Source: Lentimicrobium sp.
GTDB taxonomy: Bacteria > Bacteroidota > Bacteroidia > Bacteroidales > Lentimicrobiaceae
Direction of reading: 5' to 3'
NCBI GenBank assembly: GCA_019429275.1
Contig: JAHYJC010000013.1
Coordinates: 1-64,000 of the forward strand
DNA length: 64,000 nucleotides
The position numbers and the translations under genes are program-made. The notes below the pieces were generated by a model. It was not told the DNA's origin. It did no database searches and saw nothing but the letters and a program-made list of their open reading frames with translations. Positions 44,382 to 53,139 of the stretch are shown piece by piece. Every line of letters begins with the position of its first letter. The first letter of the stretch is position 1.

Positions 44382-46931
44382 TTAGAACTCAACCGAAATT
44401 TTAATATTGAGTTGTCTGGGTGTCAGATAATTGGGAACTCCATACAAGCGATTATTCACATCCTTAACCCAGGTGTAAGATATGGTATTATTAACCTGAA
44501 GCAGGTTCAGCACTTCGGCGCTTATCCAGATATTATTGATATACTTTCGCCAGCTGCCGGGCTTAACAACCTGATTTTTGGCAAATGAAGCCTCCCCCAC
44601 AATCTGTTTTGAAAAGCCAATATCAACCCTTCGGAATGAAGGCATGCGTTGCGAATTTCTGGCTCTGGGCACTCCCGGAGGGCTGTATGGTATTCCTGTT
44701 CCGAAAAGCAGGTTGAGGTGCATCTTAAAAGTTGGATTCCGGGGCAGGTAATCCTGAAAAAACAAACCAAAAGTGAGCAACTGGTCAGTTGGCCGGGGCA
44801 TAAAACCCCTTTCTGTAGTTAAACTGTCAGCAATTACCTGATCAGTAGTATACCCCCTGATGATAAGCTCTCCGGCATTGTTATAATAGTCTGTGTAAAA
44901 ATCACCTTCAATATCTTCCCGGGTCTGCATAAGCGAGAGACTGGCCCACGACTCAATGCCATTAACAAATTCACCATTTACCTTGAAATCCACTCCGGTA
45001 GCATAACCTTTGGCATTGTTCTGAGCAAAATACCTTATCCTCACATTATCAACTTCATAAGGTATAAGATTGGTCAGATATTTATAATAAGCTTCGCCAA
45101 CAAATTTAAAAGGCCGGCCCCACGCCCTGAAGTTCAGGTCAGTAGCAGCTACCAAATGATAGGAAGTCTGGGCTTTGAGATCGCGGTTTATGGAGCCGTC
45201 TTTTGCCCTGAGCTCACGGTAGAATGGGGGCTGGTGGTAAATTCCGGCAGTAAGACGAAATAATATATCTGTTTCCCAAACGGGTTTAAGCGATAACCCG
45301 CCCCGTGGGCTGATCACCAGTTGTTTATTGAGATCCCAGTAATTGGCTCTGATACCAAAGTTGAGTCCCAACTGCCCAAAGTCGGTCTCTTTTGTTTCCG
45401 AATATTGGGCAAAGCCAGAAATACGGTTTGAGTTGAGTTCAATATTTGCCCTGACTATATCCTGAAGTACAATATCTGCCTGGTTGCCTGTAATGCCAGG
45501 TATACCCCCGGAGTATGGCAATGTATAACCTGCTGAATCATTCATATTCCACTCATTCAACCGGTCGCTGATCATTTCGCGCTGAAATTTTACCCCCCAT
45601 TGGAATGTTTTGTCATCAAACTGAAACAATCCCCTTTGCTCGATGTTAAAAACGTTGGCATTCAAATAATTACGTGCATGATTGAGGTAGGTTCCCACTC
45701 CTTTTGTCTCAATGGCCTGACCAAAGGTTTCACTTCCCTGATTAGTTTCAAGTTCACCAATCCAGTATTGACCCATTATATCAAATGTCTCACTTTCAAT
45801 GGTTTGAAAAGCTGATACAATCAATTTAAGTGACAGATCTTTGTTGGGTTTATAATTGGTGGTAAACGCTCCCATATAGTTTTTGAATCTGTCGACTTCT
45901 CTACCCTCAAAATAGATTCGAAGCTGGAGGGCTTCGTTGATGGTTCCAAAACTGGTGGTGCGGTCAGTTGGCTTCAATTCATAGGAGTTTCTGGCAAAAT
46001 TTCCCAGGAATGAAAATTCAAGTTTTGGATTGACTTCATAAAGCAACATTCCCTGTAAATCGGTAAATGAGGGTTTGTAATCGCCTTTGGTTTCCAGACC
46101 TTTTAATATATATTGGTTCGACTTTTGACGAAATCCCAGCAGGTACATAAATCTACGATCTGGCGAGGAACCTTCAAGGTGCAACGATGCGCCAAGCAAA
46201 CTTCCACTTACTGATCCGGCCATTTTTGTCGGCCGCTTATACCTGATATCCAATACTGAAGAAAGTTTATCACCATAACGTGATTCAAATCCTCCGGCAG
46301 AAAATAAGATGGAGGCCACCATATCGGAGTTCAGGAAGCTCAATCCCTCCTGTTGGCCTGACCGCACCAGAAAAGGACGGTAGATTTCAACATCGTTTAC
46401 ATAAACGAGATTCTCATCATAGTTACCCCCCCTCACAGAATATTGTGAACTCAGCTCATTGTTGGACGACACGCCGGGCATGGTTTTAAGCAAGGCTTCT
46501 ATACCGCCTGACGCACTGGGAATCAGTCCGGCCAGTTTGGGATCAATGGGATTCAGATTTGCTGAACGTATTTGCCGGTCTTCAACCACAAAATCAGGCA
46601 ATTCGGTGGCAATTTCCCTTAATTTTCTTTTGAGTTCATAACGTTCACCGGGTTCAAGCCTGACTTTAAAAAAAATGGTTGCATAGCCAATGGAGGAAAT
46701 AACAAGTACAACATCACGATTGGCAGGAATTTTCAGATGGAAAGTGCCATCTTCCTGGCTGACTGTTCCTCCGGGTTGCCCCTGAATAGCAATATTTACA
46801 AGACCCAATGGATGATTATTATCATCGGTAATCCTGCCTGAAACTTCACCAAACTCCTGAGCAAAAGAATGTGTGGCCAACAATAGGCCTGTAATCATAA
46901 AAAAAAGTCGTAAAAAGTTTCGAACAAGCAT
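44382..46931 (-). CDS. TonB-dependent outer-membrane receptor
   Basis: An 849-residue outer-membrane protein. It has a signal peptide (about 1-24, SFAQ), a carboxypeptidase-like regulatory domain (27-105, GEVSGRITDDNNHPLGLVNIAI), a plug domain (about 125-240, including LLKTMPGVSSNNELSSQYSV and VYVNDVEIYRPF) and a beta-barrel to the terminal Phe (KISVEF). It is preceded, 17 bp upstream on the same strand, by a small carboxypeptidase-like protein; that pairing is often seen in Bacteroidota. No SusD or uptake partner gene lies close by. Substrate unknown. Confidence 0.9.
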   Translation of the reverse strand: MLVRNFLRLFFMITGLLLATHSFAQEFGEVSGRITDDNNHPLGLVNIAIQGQPGGTVSQEDGTFHLKIPANRDVVLVISSIGYATIFFKVRLEPGERYELKRKLREIATELPDFVVEDRQIRSANLNPIDPKLAGLIPSASGGIEALLKTMPGVSSNNELSSQYSVRGGNYDENLVYVNDVEIYRPFLVRSGQQEGLSFLNSDMVASILFSAGGFESRYGDKLSSVLDIRYKRPTKMAGSVSGSLLGASLHLEGSSPDRRFMYLLGFRQKSNQYILKGLETKGDYKPSFTDLQGMLLYEVNPKLEFSFLGNFARNSYELKPTDRTTSFGTINEALQLRIYFEGREVDRFKNYMGAFTTNYKPNKDLSLKLIVSAFQTIESETFDIMGQYWIGELETNQGSETFGQAIETKGVGTYLNHARNYLNANVFNIEQRGLFQFDDKTFQWGVKFQREMISDRLNEWNMNDSAGYTLPYSGGIPGITGNQADIVLQDIVRANIELNSNRISGFAQYSETKETDFGQLGLNFGIRANYWDLNKQLVISPRGGLSLKPVWETDILFRLTAGIYHQPPFYRELRAKDGSINRDLKAQTSYHLVAATDLNFRAWGRPFKFVGEAYYKYLTNLIPYEVDNVRIRYFAQNNAKGYATGVDFKVNGEFVNGIESWASLSLMQTREDIEGDFYTDYYNNAGELIIRGYTTDQVIADSLTTERGFMPRPTDQLLTFGLFFQDYLPRNPTFKMHLNLLFGTGIPYSPPGVPRARNSQRMPSFRRVDIGFSKQIVGEASFAKNQVVKPGSWRKYINNIWISAEVLNLLQVNNTISYTWVKDVNNRLYGVPNYLTPRQLNIKISVEF

Positions 46932-46948
46932 GTTTAGTTTCGCAATTA

Positions 46949-47584
46949 TCAGTCCTTCTTTTTAAAATCACCCCGTTTCCAGGCTTTGATAAATTCGGCC
47001 CAGGCAAACGGATTAAAAACAGTGATGGGTTGGGCCTGTCCGCGGTAATACAATTTACTAACCTGGTTATCAATGTAATTCCTATAATTCATACTACCAT
47101 CCATAGGCATTGCTCTGGCACGTTCGCGCATTTCCATTTTGTCCAGATTTTTCTGTGCAATCACAAGATCATCGTCAGGAATTTTATTCCACACGAAAGC
47201 CTGGCGAAATTGCTCTTTTGTCGGCCATGGGTATATAACGGTTTCTTTAAGCAATATTGTGTCATTCGTCATGATATGAACCAGTGAATAACGATTCGAC
47301 CTCAAGGTATCAGGAATTTTATACTCTCCCTTTTTGAAACCAACTGCCGAAAACTGAATCACATCGCCTTTGCTCGCTACCAATGAAAAAAAGCCATAGA
47401 AATCGCTGATGGTTCCCCGGTTATAACCTTTGATTTTAATATTTACATAAGGGACGGCTTCAAGGCTATCGCTTGCCACAATCATTCCCGAAAACTGCAC
47501 AAGGTCATTGTCAGGCTTTTGTGCAAGCAAAGTCAAACCCGACAACAACCAAATAAGTAAAGGAAGGATTTTAAGATAGTTCAT
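46949..47584 (-). CDS. Carboxypeptidase-like regulatory domain protein, exported
   Basis: A 211-residue protein. ATG at 47584 (MNYLKILPLLIWLLSG) gives a signal peptide ending near LLAQ; the longer reading adds 7 residues before it. Residues 30-105 form a CarboxypepD_reg-like beta-sandwich (FSGMIVASDSLEAVPYVNIKI to FSAVGFKKGEY), the same module that starts TonB receptors, but here it stands alone. The rest is helical and polar, ending with a lysine-rich tail. It is first in a two-gene operon with the TonB receptor. Possibly periplasmic; function not known. Confidence 0.78.
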   Translation of the reverse strand: MNYLKILPLLIWLLSGLTLLAQKPDNDLVQFSGMIVASDSLEAVPYVNIKIKGYNRGTISDFYGFFSLVASKGDVIQFSAVGFKKGEYKIPDTLRSNRYSLVHIMTNDTILLKETVIYPWPTKEQFRQAFVWNKIPDDDLVIAQKNLDKMEMRERARAMPMDGSMNYRNYIDNQVSKLYYRGQAQPITVFNPFAWAEFIKAWKRGDFKKKD

Positions 47585-47593
47585 TGTTGCCGG

Positions 47594-47620
47594 CAAATAT
47601 AACACTTAAAATCTTTGCAA
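47594..47620 (-). promoter_or_regulatory. Possible promoter of the carboxypeptidase-like/TonB operon
   Basis: TATATTTG (plus 47594-47601) fits the -7 consensus on the minus strand and lies 9 nt before the ATG. The only TTG upstream (47618-47620) is spaced 16 bp, shorter than usual. Confidence 0.4.
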
Positions 47621-47647
47621 CTAAGGTAAGAAGGCCGCGATAATGCA

Positions 47648-47679
47648 CAAAAAAAAAGCTGCTGCACTTGGCAACAGCT
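47648..47679 (-). terminator. Intrinsic terminator of rpmB
   Basis: On the minus strand a 9-bp stem (AGCTGTTGC with GCAGCAGCT, one G-U pair) closes a 5-nt loop and is followed by a long T run. It is 28 nt past the rpmB stop. Confidence 0.82.
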
Positions 47680-47706
47680 CTGCATATTTTAGTAAATATC
47701 AGTTAT

Positions 47707-47946
47707 CTATTTGGGAAGAAAACCTTTGGCACGGGCAGCTTTTAAACTGGCACTTATGCCCTTTTTACTGATGGTTCGGATTCCAGCAGCTGATACCTTC
47801 AAAGTAATCCAGCTGTCTTCTTCGGGGATATAAAATTTCTTAACCTGTAGATTCGGGTAAAATCTTCTTTTGGTTTTTATATTGGAGTGGGAAACTCTAT
47901 TTCCAACTATCATTCCTTTACCGGTAATTTGACAAACTTTTGACAT
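47707..47946 (-). CDS. rpmB: Ribosomal protein L28
   Basis: A 79-residue component of the 50S subunit. It starts [21 protein letters not shown], where CxITGKGxxxGNxVSHS is the L28 signature, then [10 protein letters not shown] and [16 protein letters not shown]. Size and basic composition are normal. It stands alone here with its own terminator; in many bacteria it neighbours rpmG, which is not seen. The motif-level match leaves little doubt. Confidence 0.96.
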   Translation of the reverse strand: MSKVCQITGKGMIVGNRVSHSNIKTKRRFYPNLQVKKFYIPEEDSWITLKVSAAGIRTISKKGISASLKAARAKGFLPK

Positions 47947-48273
47947 GACTTTTGTATTATCAGTGGTTTTTTATTTCGGTTTGCAAAAGTCGGAATATTT
48001 TTTGGAATTCACAACAATAAACCAAAAAAATAATTTTAAGAAAATTTTACCGTACAATCCTTGCCAAACGTTATTTGTAAAAAAATATTTTATGACTTTT
48101 AATAACATCTGGATCAGACCGGAGGTGAAATAAAAGGACAACAATCAGGAATTTCTCATTTTTTTTTGAGTTTTTCAATTTTGTAGTCAATGAAAAGTCT
48201 CCGTGTCAGAAAATAGTCAGTTAACAAATCTGGATCAGATTTTTAAACGGTGAATAATCTCTGATAAAAAGGA
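47947..48273. other. AT-rich divergent region between rpmB and gatE
   Basis: About 330 bp without a supported ORF. It must hold the rpmB promoter on the minus strand, where no perfect consensus pair was found, and the gatE promoter at its right end. No structured RNA was recognised. Confidence 0.45.
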
Positions 48274-48304
48274 TTGTACTTTTCCAAAAAATCCTGTAGG
48301 TTTG
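48274..48304 (+). promoter_or_regulatory. Promoter of the gatE-gatD operon
   Basis: TTG at 48274-48276 and TAGGTTTG at 48297-48304 are spaced 20 bp, an excellent Bacteroidota-type match. A start of transcription near 48310 would leave a very short leader before the first ATG at 48317 and about 20 nt before the ATG at 48329. Confidence 0.65.
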
Positions 48305-48328
48305 GCGCTTCATAAAATGCATCCCAAT

Positions 48329-50290
48329 ATGAACAAGAATTTCGATCCCAGGGAAAATTACAAAAAAACGCAAGAAGCTGCAGGATATATTCCACGCTCA
48401 AAGGCTACCCAGAAAACTTATGATGAAATAGGATTTATGTCGGGGCTTGAAGTTCATCAGCAACTCAAAACCAAAGAAAAGCTTTTTTGCCATTGTCCGG
48501 CAGGCATCTATCAGAAACCCAATGTTTTTGATGCTGAAGTTATCAGGCACATGCGTCCAACGCTGAGCGAACTGGGTGAATACGACGGAACCGCACTCAT
48601 GGAGTTTAAAACCCGGAAAAATATAATCTACCGTCTGAAAAATGAGACCACCTGTACCTACGAAGTTGACGACACGCCTCCTTTTCCGCTTAACCGCGAA
48701 GCACTGAATATTTCCATTGAGATTTCATTGCTTTCAAAGCTCAACATTGTAGGTGAGGTACACATCACCAGGAAACAATACCTAGATGGCAGTATACCGA
48801 CAGGTTTCCAGCGCACAGCAATCATTGGCGTTGAAGGTGAAATTCCGCTTAAGAACAAGAAAGTAAGGCTTATCCAGCTCAGCCTTGAAGAAGACTCATG
48901 CCGCGAAGTTTCTGATATCGGCCACACCCGAATTTACCGCACCGACCGGCTGGGTATGCCACTGATTGAAACAGTCACCTATCCTGACATGGCAAATCCT
49001 GACGAAGTGAAAGAAGCCTGCGATTATATCCGCTTTTTGAACCGAAGTACAGGAAAGGTCAGAACCGGTATCGGAGCTGGCCGTCAGGATGTGAATGTAA
49101 GTTGCCGGGGCGGATCAAGGGTTGAAATCAAAGGAGTAGCGCATACACGCTGGATTCCCGAACTTACCCATAATGAGAGTTTCAGACAGTGGTCGCTGCT
49201 GATGCTCCGCAACCGGCTGGTTAAAGAAATTCCGGATCACATAAACTGGAAAATCAGTCAGCTTGCTTTGGATTATTACGATTTTAATTTTAGTTACAAG
49301 CCTCTTAAGGAGAGCAAGGAGCTTAAACACAGGATCATTGCTGTAAACCTGCCCGGATTCAGGGGAGCGCTATCGCATTTTACCCAACCCGGCAAAATGT
49401 TTGCAAACGAACTAACCGAAAGGCTGAAAGTTATTGCTTGTCTTGAAATTCCTAACATGGCTCATACCGAAGAGTTTGATCCGGTTGTTCCGTTAGAGGA
49501 TTGGGAGTCCATCAGAAAACTTCTGGGATCTGCCCAAAATGATGCACAGGTATTGATCTGGGGTCCTGAAGCTGACATGAAAACTGCTTTGGAAACCATT
49601 GAAGAACGATGCAAAATGGCTTTTGCCGGAGTTCCTAATGAGACCAGAAAGTCATTTGAGAACGGCACCACAATCTTTGAACGTGTGTTACCCGGTGCCG
49701 ATCGCATGTATCCCGATACTGACAGTGCTCCCATCCCGCTTGAGGACAAATTAATTACAGAACTTGGCAGCAGCCTGCCGCAGGAGATTATCGACAGGTA
49801 TCACATCATGAAAAGCTGGGGAATTCCAGAAGACACCTACACCTACATTTTTAAAAAGGATCTTTTCCCACTGATTGAAAAAATCGTGAATGAGCTTGGT
49901 TACAGTCCTTCTTTTGTTGGCAGACTTTTTGGCCACAAATTGAAATACATTGAGGGCCATTCAAAACCAGCTGCAGAATTTTCGTACAAAATCGTATACG
50001 GACTTCTTAAGTTTATCAGCGAGCAGGGACTTACCCCCGAAATTGCCTGGCTGATGCTTCCACATGTTTATGAACATCCGAAAATTGATTTTGAATCGGT
50101 ATTGATCAGTATAAAATTTAAGAGAGTGGCCAAAGAGCAGTTGTTTGGCAGTGTCCCCTTCCTGAAATCAAAGTTTGCCGAAATTCAGATGAGCGAGAAA
50201 AAAAACAACGAAAAAGACTGGATAATGGGCCAGCTCAGAAAAATGGCCATCGGAAACGTAAGCCTGAGTGAGCTTGCTGCTAGTCTTTGA
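48329..50290 (+). CDS. gatE: Glu-tRNA(Gln) amidotransferase subunit E (archaeal-type GatE)
   Basis: A 653-residue subunit of the tRNA-dependent amidotransferase that phosphorylates Glu-tRNA(Gln) and amidates it with ammonia from GatD. The GatB/E cradle starts with IGFMSGLEVHQQLKTKEKLFCHC (about residues 34-56), then SCREVSDIGHTRIYRTDRLG and MPLIETVTYPDM. The part that separates GatE from bacterial GatB is the inserted AspRS-like GAD domain (about 285-430): GALSHFTQPGKMFANEL, AFAGVPNETRKSFENGTT and PGADRMYPDTDSAPI. A helical and YqeY-like tail follows. ATGs at 48317 and 48329 are both possible. It forms an operon with gatD. No GatA or GatC is nearby. Confidence 0.88.
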   Translation: MNKNFDPRENYKKTQEAAGYIPRSKATQKTYDEIGFMSGLEVHQQLKTKEKLFCHCPAGIYQKPNVFDAEVIRHMRPTLSELGEYDGTALMEFKTRKNIIYRLKNETTCTYEVDDTPPFPLNREALNISIEISLLSKLNIVGEVHITRKQYLDGSIPTGFQRTAIIGVEGEIPLKNKKVRLIQLSLEEDSCREVSDIGHTRIYRTDRLGMPLIETVTYPDMANPDEVKEACDYIRFLNRSTGKVRTGIGAGRQDVNVSCRGGSRVEIKGVAHTRWIPELTHNESFRQWSLLMLRNRLVKEIPDHINWKISQLALDYYDFNFSYKPLKESKELKHRIIAVNLPGFRGALSHFTQPGKMFANELTERLKVIACLEIPNMAHTEEFDPVVPLEDWESIRKLLGSAQNDAQVLIWGPEADMKTALETIEERCKMAFAGVPNETRKSFENGTTIFERVLPGADRMYPDTDSAPIPLEDKLITELGSSLPQEIIDRYHIMKSWGIPEDTYTYIFKKDLFPLIEKIVNELGYSPSFVGRLFGHKLKYIEGHSKPAAEFSYKIVYGLLKFISEQGLTPEIAWLMLPHVYEHPKIDFESVLISIKFKRVAKEQLFGSVPFLKSKFAEIQMSEKKNNEKDWIMGQLRKMAIGNVSLSELAASL

Positions 50291-50325
50291 TAAAAAACAA
50301 ATGCAACACAGAAATAAATAACAAA

Positions 50326-51711
50326 ATGGCTGAGGATATTTTTCAGGGATACAAAGGATTGGCATTGGAAGTGCTAAAAAAATTCAATGTCAGGGTTTGG
50401 GGACAGGCTGATGTTTTAACCACCCGGGGTCTGTTTAAGGGCACAATTCTACCGCGATCGGAAAACGATGACGACAAACACATTGTGATGAAGATCATAA
50501 CCGGCTATAATATAGGTCTCGACATTGCAACCATTAGCGATATGAAGGAGACGGGCTATAAAAAAGCCAATTACAAAATTCCTGAAAAAGAGTTTCCTTA
50601 TACGCAAGGACTGCCGAAAGTGAAACTTATCGGCACCGGAGGAACCATTGCATCGAGGCTCGACTACAGAACCGGAGCTGTAATTCCCGCATTCTCTCCG
50701 GGCGAATTGTATGGAGCAGTGCCCGAACTGGCAGAAATCTGCAACCTGACTACAGAAAAAGTTTTCGCTGTGTTCAGCGAAAATATGGCACCTGAAAATT
50801 ATAAAAAGCTTGCCATCGCCATTGGCAAGGAAATTGAAAACGGGGTAGATGGAATTGTAATCGGTCATGGTACTGATACATTGCATCACACAGCCGCAGC
50901 GCTGACGTATATGGTTCAGAATCCACCGGTACCAATCGTACTGGTAGGATCACAGAGATCGTCAGACAGGCCAAGTTCTGACGCTGCTTTGAATCTTATG
51001 CATGCCTGCACCACAGCCGGTCATGGCGACATTGCTGAAGTAATGGTGTGTATGTTTGGACCGACCAGCGACGAATATGGATTCCTGCACCGGGGAACAA
51101 GGGTTAGGAAAATGCACTCTTCATACCGTTCAACATTCCGCACCATTGGCGACACTCCGCTTGCAACAGTTACGCGCAGAGGAGTTGAACCCATCAAAAA
51201 GGAGTACAACCACCGTCGCAAAGACAGGAACGTAACCATACTGCCGTACTTCGAAGAAAAAGTAGCCATTGTTTATTATTATCCGAACATGCAGCCCGAT
51301 ATCATTGATTCGCTGGTTCAGAATGGATATAAAGGCATAATTATAGCCGGAACCGGACTCGGACATGTAAATAAACCCATTTATCCTGCCATTGAGCGTG
51401 CTCACGCGGCGGGAGTTCATATGTATATGACTGTTCAGACTTTGTGGGGTTATGCTCATATGTTTGTTTACGACACGGGCCGCGACCTGATGGCCAAAGG
51501 AATAGTTCCGGCTGCTAATATGCTGCCCGAAGCTGCCTATATTAAACTGGGCTGGGTTTTAGGACAAACCAATGATCCGGAAGAGGTAAAACGTATGATG
51601 CTGACTCCTGTGAATGATGAAACCACATCACGGGAGCCTTACAATGGATATCTCGTTTATCAGGGCGGCGTTCCTGAAATTGAAGATTTTATAAGAAAAG
51701 TCAGGAAATAA
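50326..51711 (+). CDS. gatD: Glu-tRNA(Gln) amidotransferase subunit D (archaeal-type GatD)
   Basis: A 461-residue asparaginase-like subunit that releases ammonia from glutamine for GatE. An N-terminal beta-domain (about 1-90) precedes the amidase. LIGTGGTIASRLDYRTGAV gives nucleophile Thr107. HGTDTLHHTAAAL supplies Thr183-Asp184, GSQRSSDRPSSDA the next loop, and RGTRVRKMHSSYRSTF the catalytic Lys262. The GatD-type N-terminal domain, the RKMHSSYR block and adjacency to gatE separate it from ordinary L-asparaginases. This GatD is unrelated to the MurT-GatD of Gram-positive bacteria. The ATG at 50326 lies 35 bp after gatE; the TTG at 50287 is rejected. Confidence 0.88.
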   Translation: MAEDIFQGYKGLALEVLKKFNVRVWGQADVLTTRGLFKGTILPRSENDDDKHIVMKIITGYNIGLDIATISDMKETGYKKANYKIPEKEFPYTQGLPKVKLIGTGGTIASRLDYRTGAVIPAFSPGELYGAVPELAEICNLTTEKVFAVFSENMAPENYKKLAIAIGKEIENGVDGIVIGHGTDTLHHTAAALTYMVQNPPVPIVLVGSQRSSDRPSSDAALNLMHACTTAGHGDIAEVMVCMFGPTSDEYGFLHRGTRVRKMHSSYRSTFRTIGDTPLATVTRRGVEPIKKEYNHRRKDRNVTILPYFEEKVAIVYYYPNMQPDIIDSLVQNGYKGIIIAGTGLGHVNKPIYPAIERAHAAGVHMYMTVQTLWGYAHMFVYDTGRDLMAKGIVPAANMLPEAAYIKLGWVLGQTNDPEEVKRMMLTPVNDETTSREPYNGYLVYQGGVPEIEDFIRKVRK

Positions 51712-51807
51712 ATGCATCAGAAATTCATTGCAAGCCCTGAGAATTCATATTTTCTCAATACCTGTGCTCTTCCTTCACAGCTAAAATTCTGATATATTAA
51801 TTTAACT

Positions 51808-51815
51808 TACCTTTG
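51808..51815 (+). promoter_or_regulatory. Possible -7 element of the nuclease-like gene
   Basis: TACCTTTG matches the -7 consensus and lies 28 nt before the ATG. The upstream -33 candidates (TTC or CTG at about 16-18 bp) are weak. Confidence 0.4.
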
Positions 51816-51843
51816 TCAGGATTTCAGATTTACAATTACGTTT

Positions 51844-53127
51844 ATGATAAAACACCTGCTTTCTGCACTGTTTTTAGCTTTTTTCTTTCAGGTTCAAGCT
51901 CAGGACACCCTTGTTGTGATGCATTACAACCTGTTGAACTATGGTAATTATACTTCCTATTGTACATCGTCCAACAACAACCACGAACAAAAAGACATAC
52001 TGATTAAAACCATTGCAGACCATGTAAGTCCACACATTTTTACCGTCAATGAAATAAGTCAGTACGATTTTTATCACAACCGTATTCTAACCAATGTTCT
52101 GAATACCGATGGAAAAAATTATTTCCGCAGGGCTGAGGTTACCAACATTGCAGGATCATCAATCATAAATGGTTTTTTTTATGATTCGCGCAAACTTGTT
52201 TTTCACTCCCAACGCGTGGCACAATCCTACATCAGGGATATTAATGTTTACACGCTTTACTACAACCACGAATCTCTGAATCAGGGTGATACAATTTATA
52301 TTCACTGTATTGTGGCACATTTGAAGGCAAGTTCAGGAAGCAGTAATGAACAGGCCCGTTCTGCCATGACCAACAACACCATGAACTGGTTAAAAAACAA
52401 CATGGTACCGGGCAACTTTCTGATGATGGGTGATTTTAACCTTTACACATCCAACGAACCCGGCTATCAGAACCTCATCAATCCGTTGCCCGCAACCCAA
52501 GCCTTCAGATTTTATGATCCGGTAAACAAACCGGGAAACTGGAACAATAATTCATCTTTTGCCAACTGGCACACACAGTCGGTATCTGCCTCAGGCAGTG
52601 GTTGCCAGGCCAGTGGCGGAATGGACGACCGTTTTGATTTTATCCTGGCCTCCGAAAAAATTATACAGGGCTCAGCCAATGTTCAGTATATCAATGATTC
52701 ATATCATGCTTTAGGACAAGATGGCATGCATTTCAATACTTCAATAAATGTATCTCCCCAAAACACTTCGGTGCCTGGTAATGTGCTGGAAGCCCTGGCT
52801 ACCAATTCCGATCATTTGCCGGTTGTTTTGAAATTAAAAATCACCACCGGACCGACCGGCTTAAGAAATAATTTTTCAGAAATAATTTCTGCCACCGTCA
52901 TGTACTCAGGCGATGAACGATATCTGAACATCAACTCATTGAAAGAACAAATAGTCAGGATCCGGATCTTTGATCTGGCTGGAAGCGTGATAATTAGTCA
53001 GGAGGTTTACTTATCTCAGGGAAATAACACCATACAAATTGCATCAGAAAACCTGGCAAAAGGCATGTATCTTCTGAATTTATCAGACCAGAACAATAGC
53101 AGCCTCACATTAAAGATGGTGCGATAA
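51844..53127 (+). CDS. Secreted endonuclease/exonuclease/phosphatase-fold protein with T9SS domain
   Basis: A 427-residue exported protein. The signal peptide ends near QVQAQ (residue 20). The EEP fold has an opening strand VVMHYNLLNYGN, a catalytic-type FTVNEISQYD (the Glu position), LMMGDFNLYTSN near residue 195 (the GDFN motif) and NSDHLPVVLKL near 320 (the SDHxPV motif). These motifs are shared with exonuclease III, DNase I-like and phosphodiesterase families; substrate (DNA, phospholipid, sugar phosphate) is unresolved. A T9SS type A domain ends it (VRIRIFDLAGSV to KGMYLLNL). It could degrade extracellular DNA, but this is inference. Confidence 0.82.
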   Translation: MIKHLLSALFLAFFFQVQAQDTLVVMHYNLLNYGNYTSYCTSSNNNHEQKDILIKTIADHVSPHIFTVNEISQYDFYHNRILTNVLNTDGKNYFRRAEVTNIAGSSIINGFFYDSRKLVFHSQRVAQSYIRDINVYTLYYNHESLNQGDTIYIHCIVAHLKASSGSSNEQARSAMTNNTMNWLKNNMVPGNFLMMGDFNLYTSNEPGYQNLINPLPATQAFRFYDPVNKPGNWNNNSSFANWHTQSVSASGSGCQASGGMDDRFDFILASEKIIQGSANVQYINDSYHALGQDGMHFNTSINVSPQNTSVPGNVLEALATNSDHLPVVLKLKITTGPTGLRNNFSEIISATVMYSGDERYLNINSLKEQIVRIRIFDLAGSVIISQEVYLSQGNNTIQIASENLAKGMYLLNLSDQNNSSLTLKMVR

Positions 53128-53139
53128 CCAATGGCTGTC

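Noticed and set aside
48329-50290. Bacterial GatB as identity for the 653-residue protein
   Set aside because: The GAD insertion and the PGADRMYPDTD block are GatE features that GatB lacks.
50326-51711. L-asparaginase as the function of the 461-residue protein
   Set aside because: The N-terminal GatD-type domain, the RKMHSSYR block and the operon with gatE fit GatD better than a free asparaginase.
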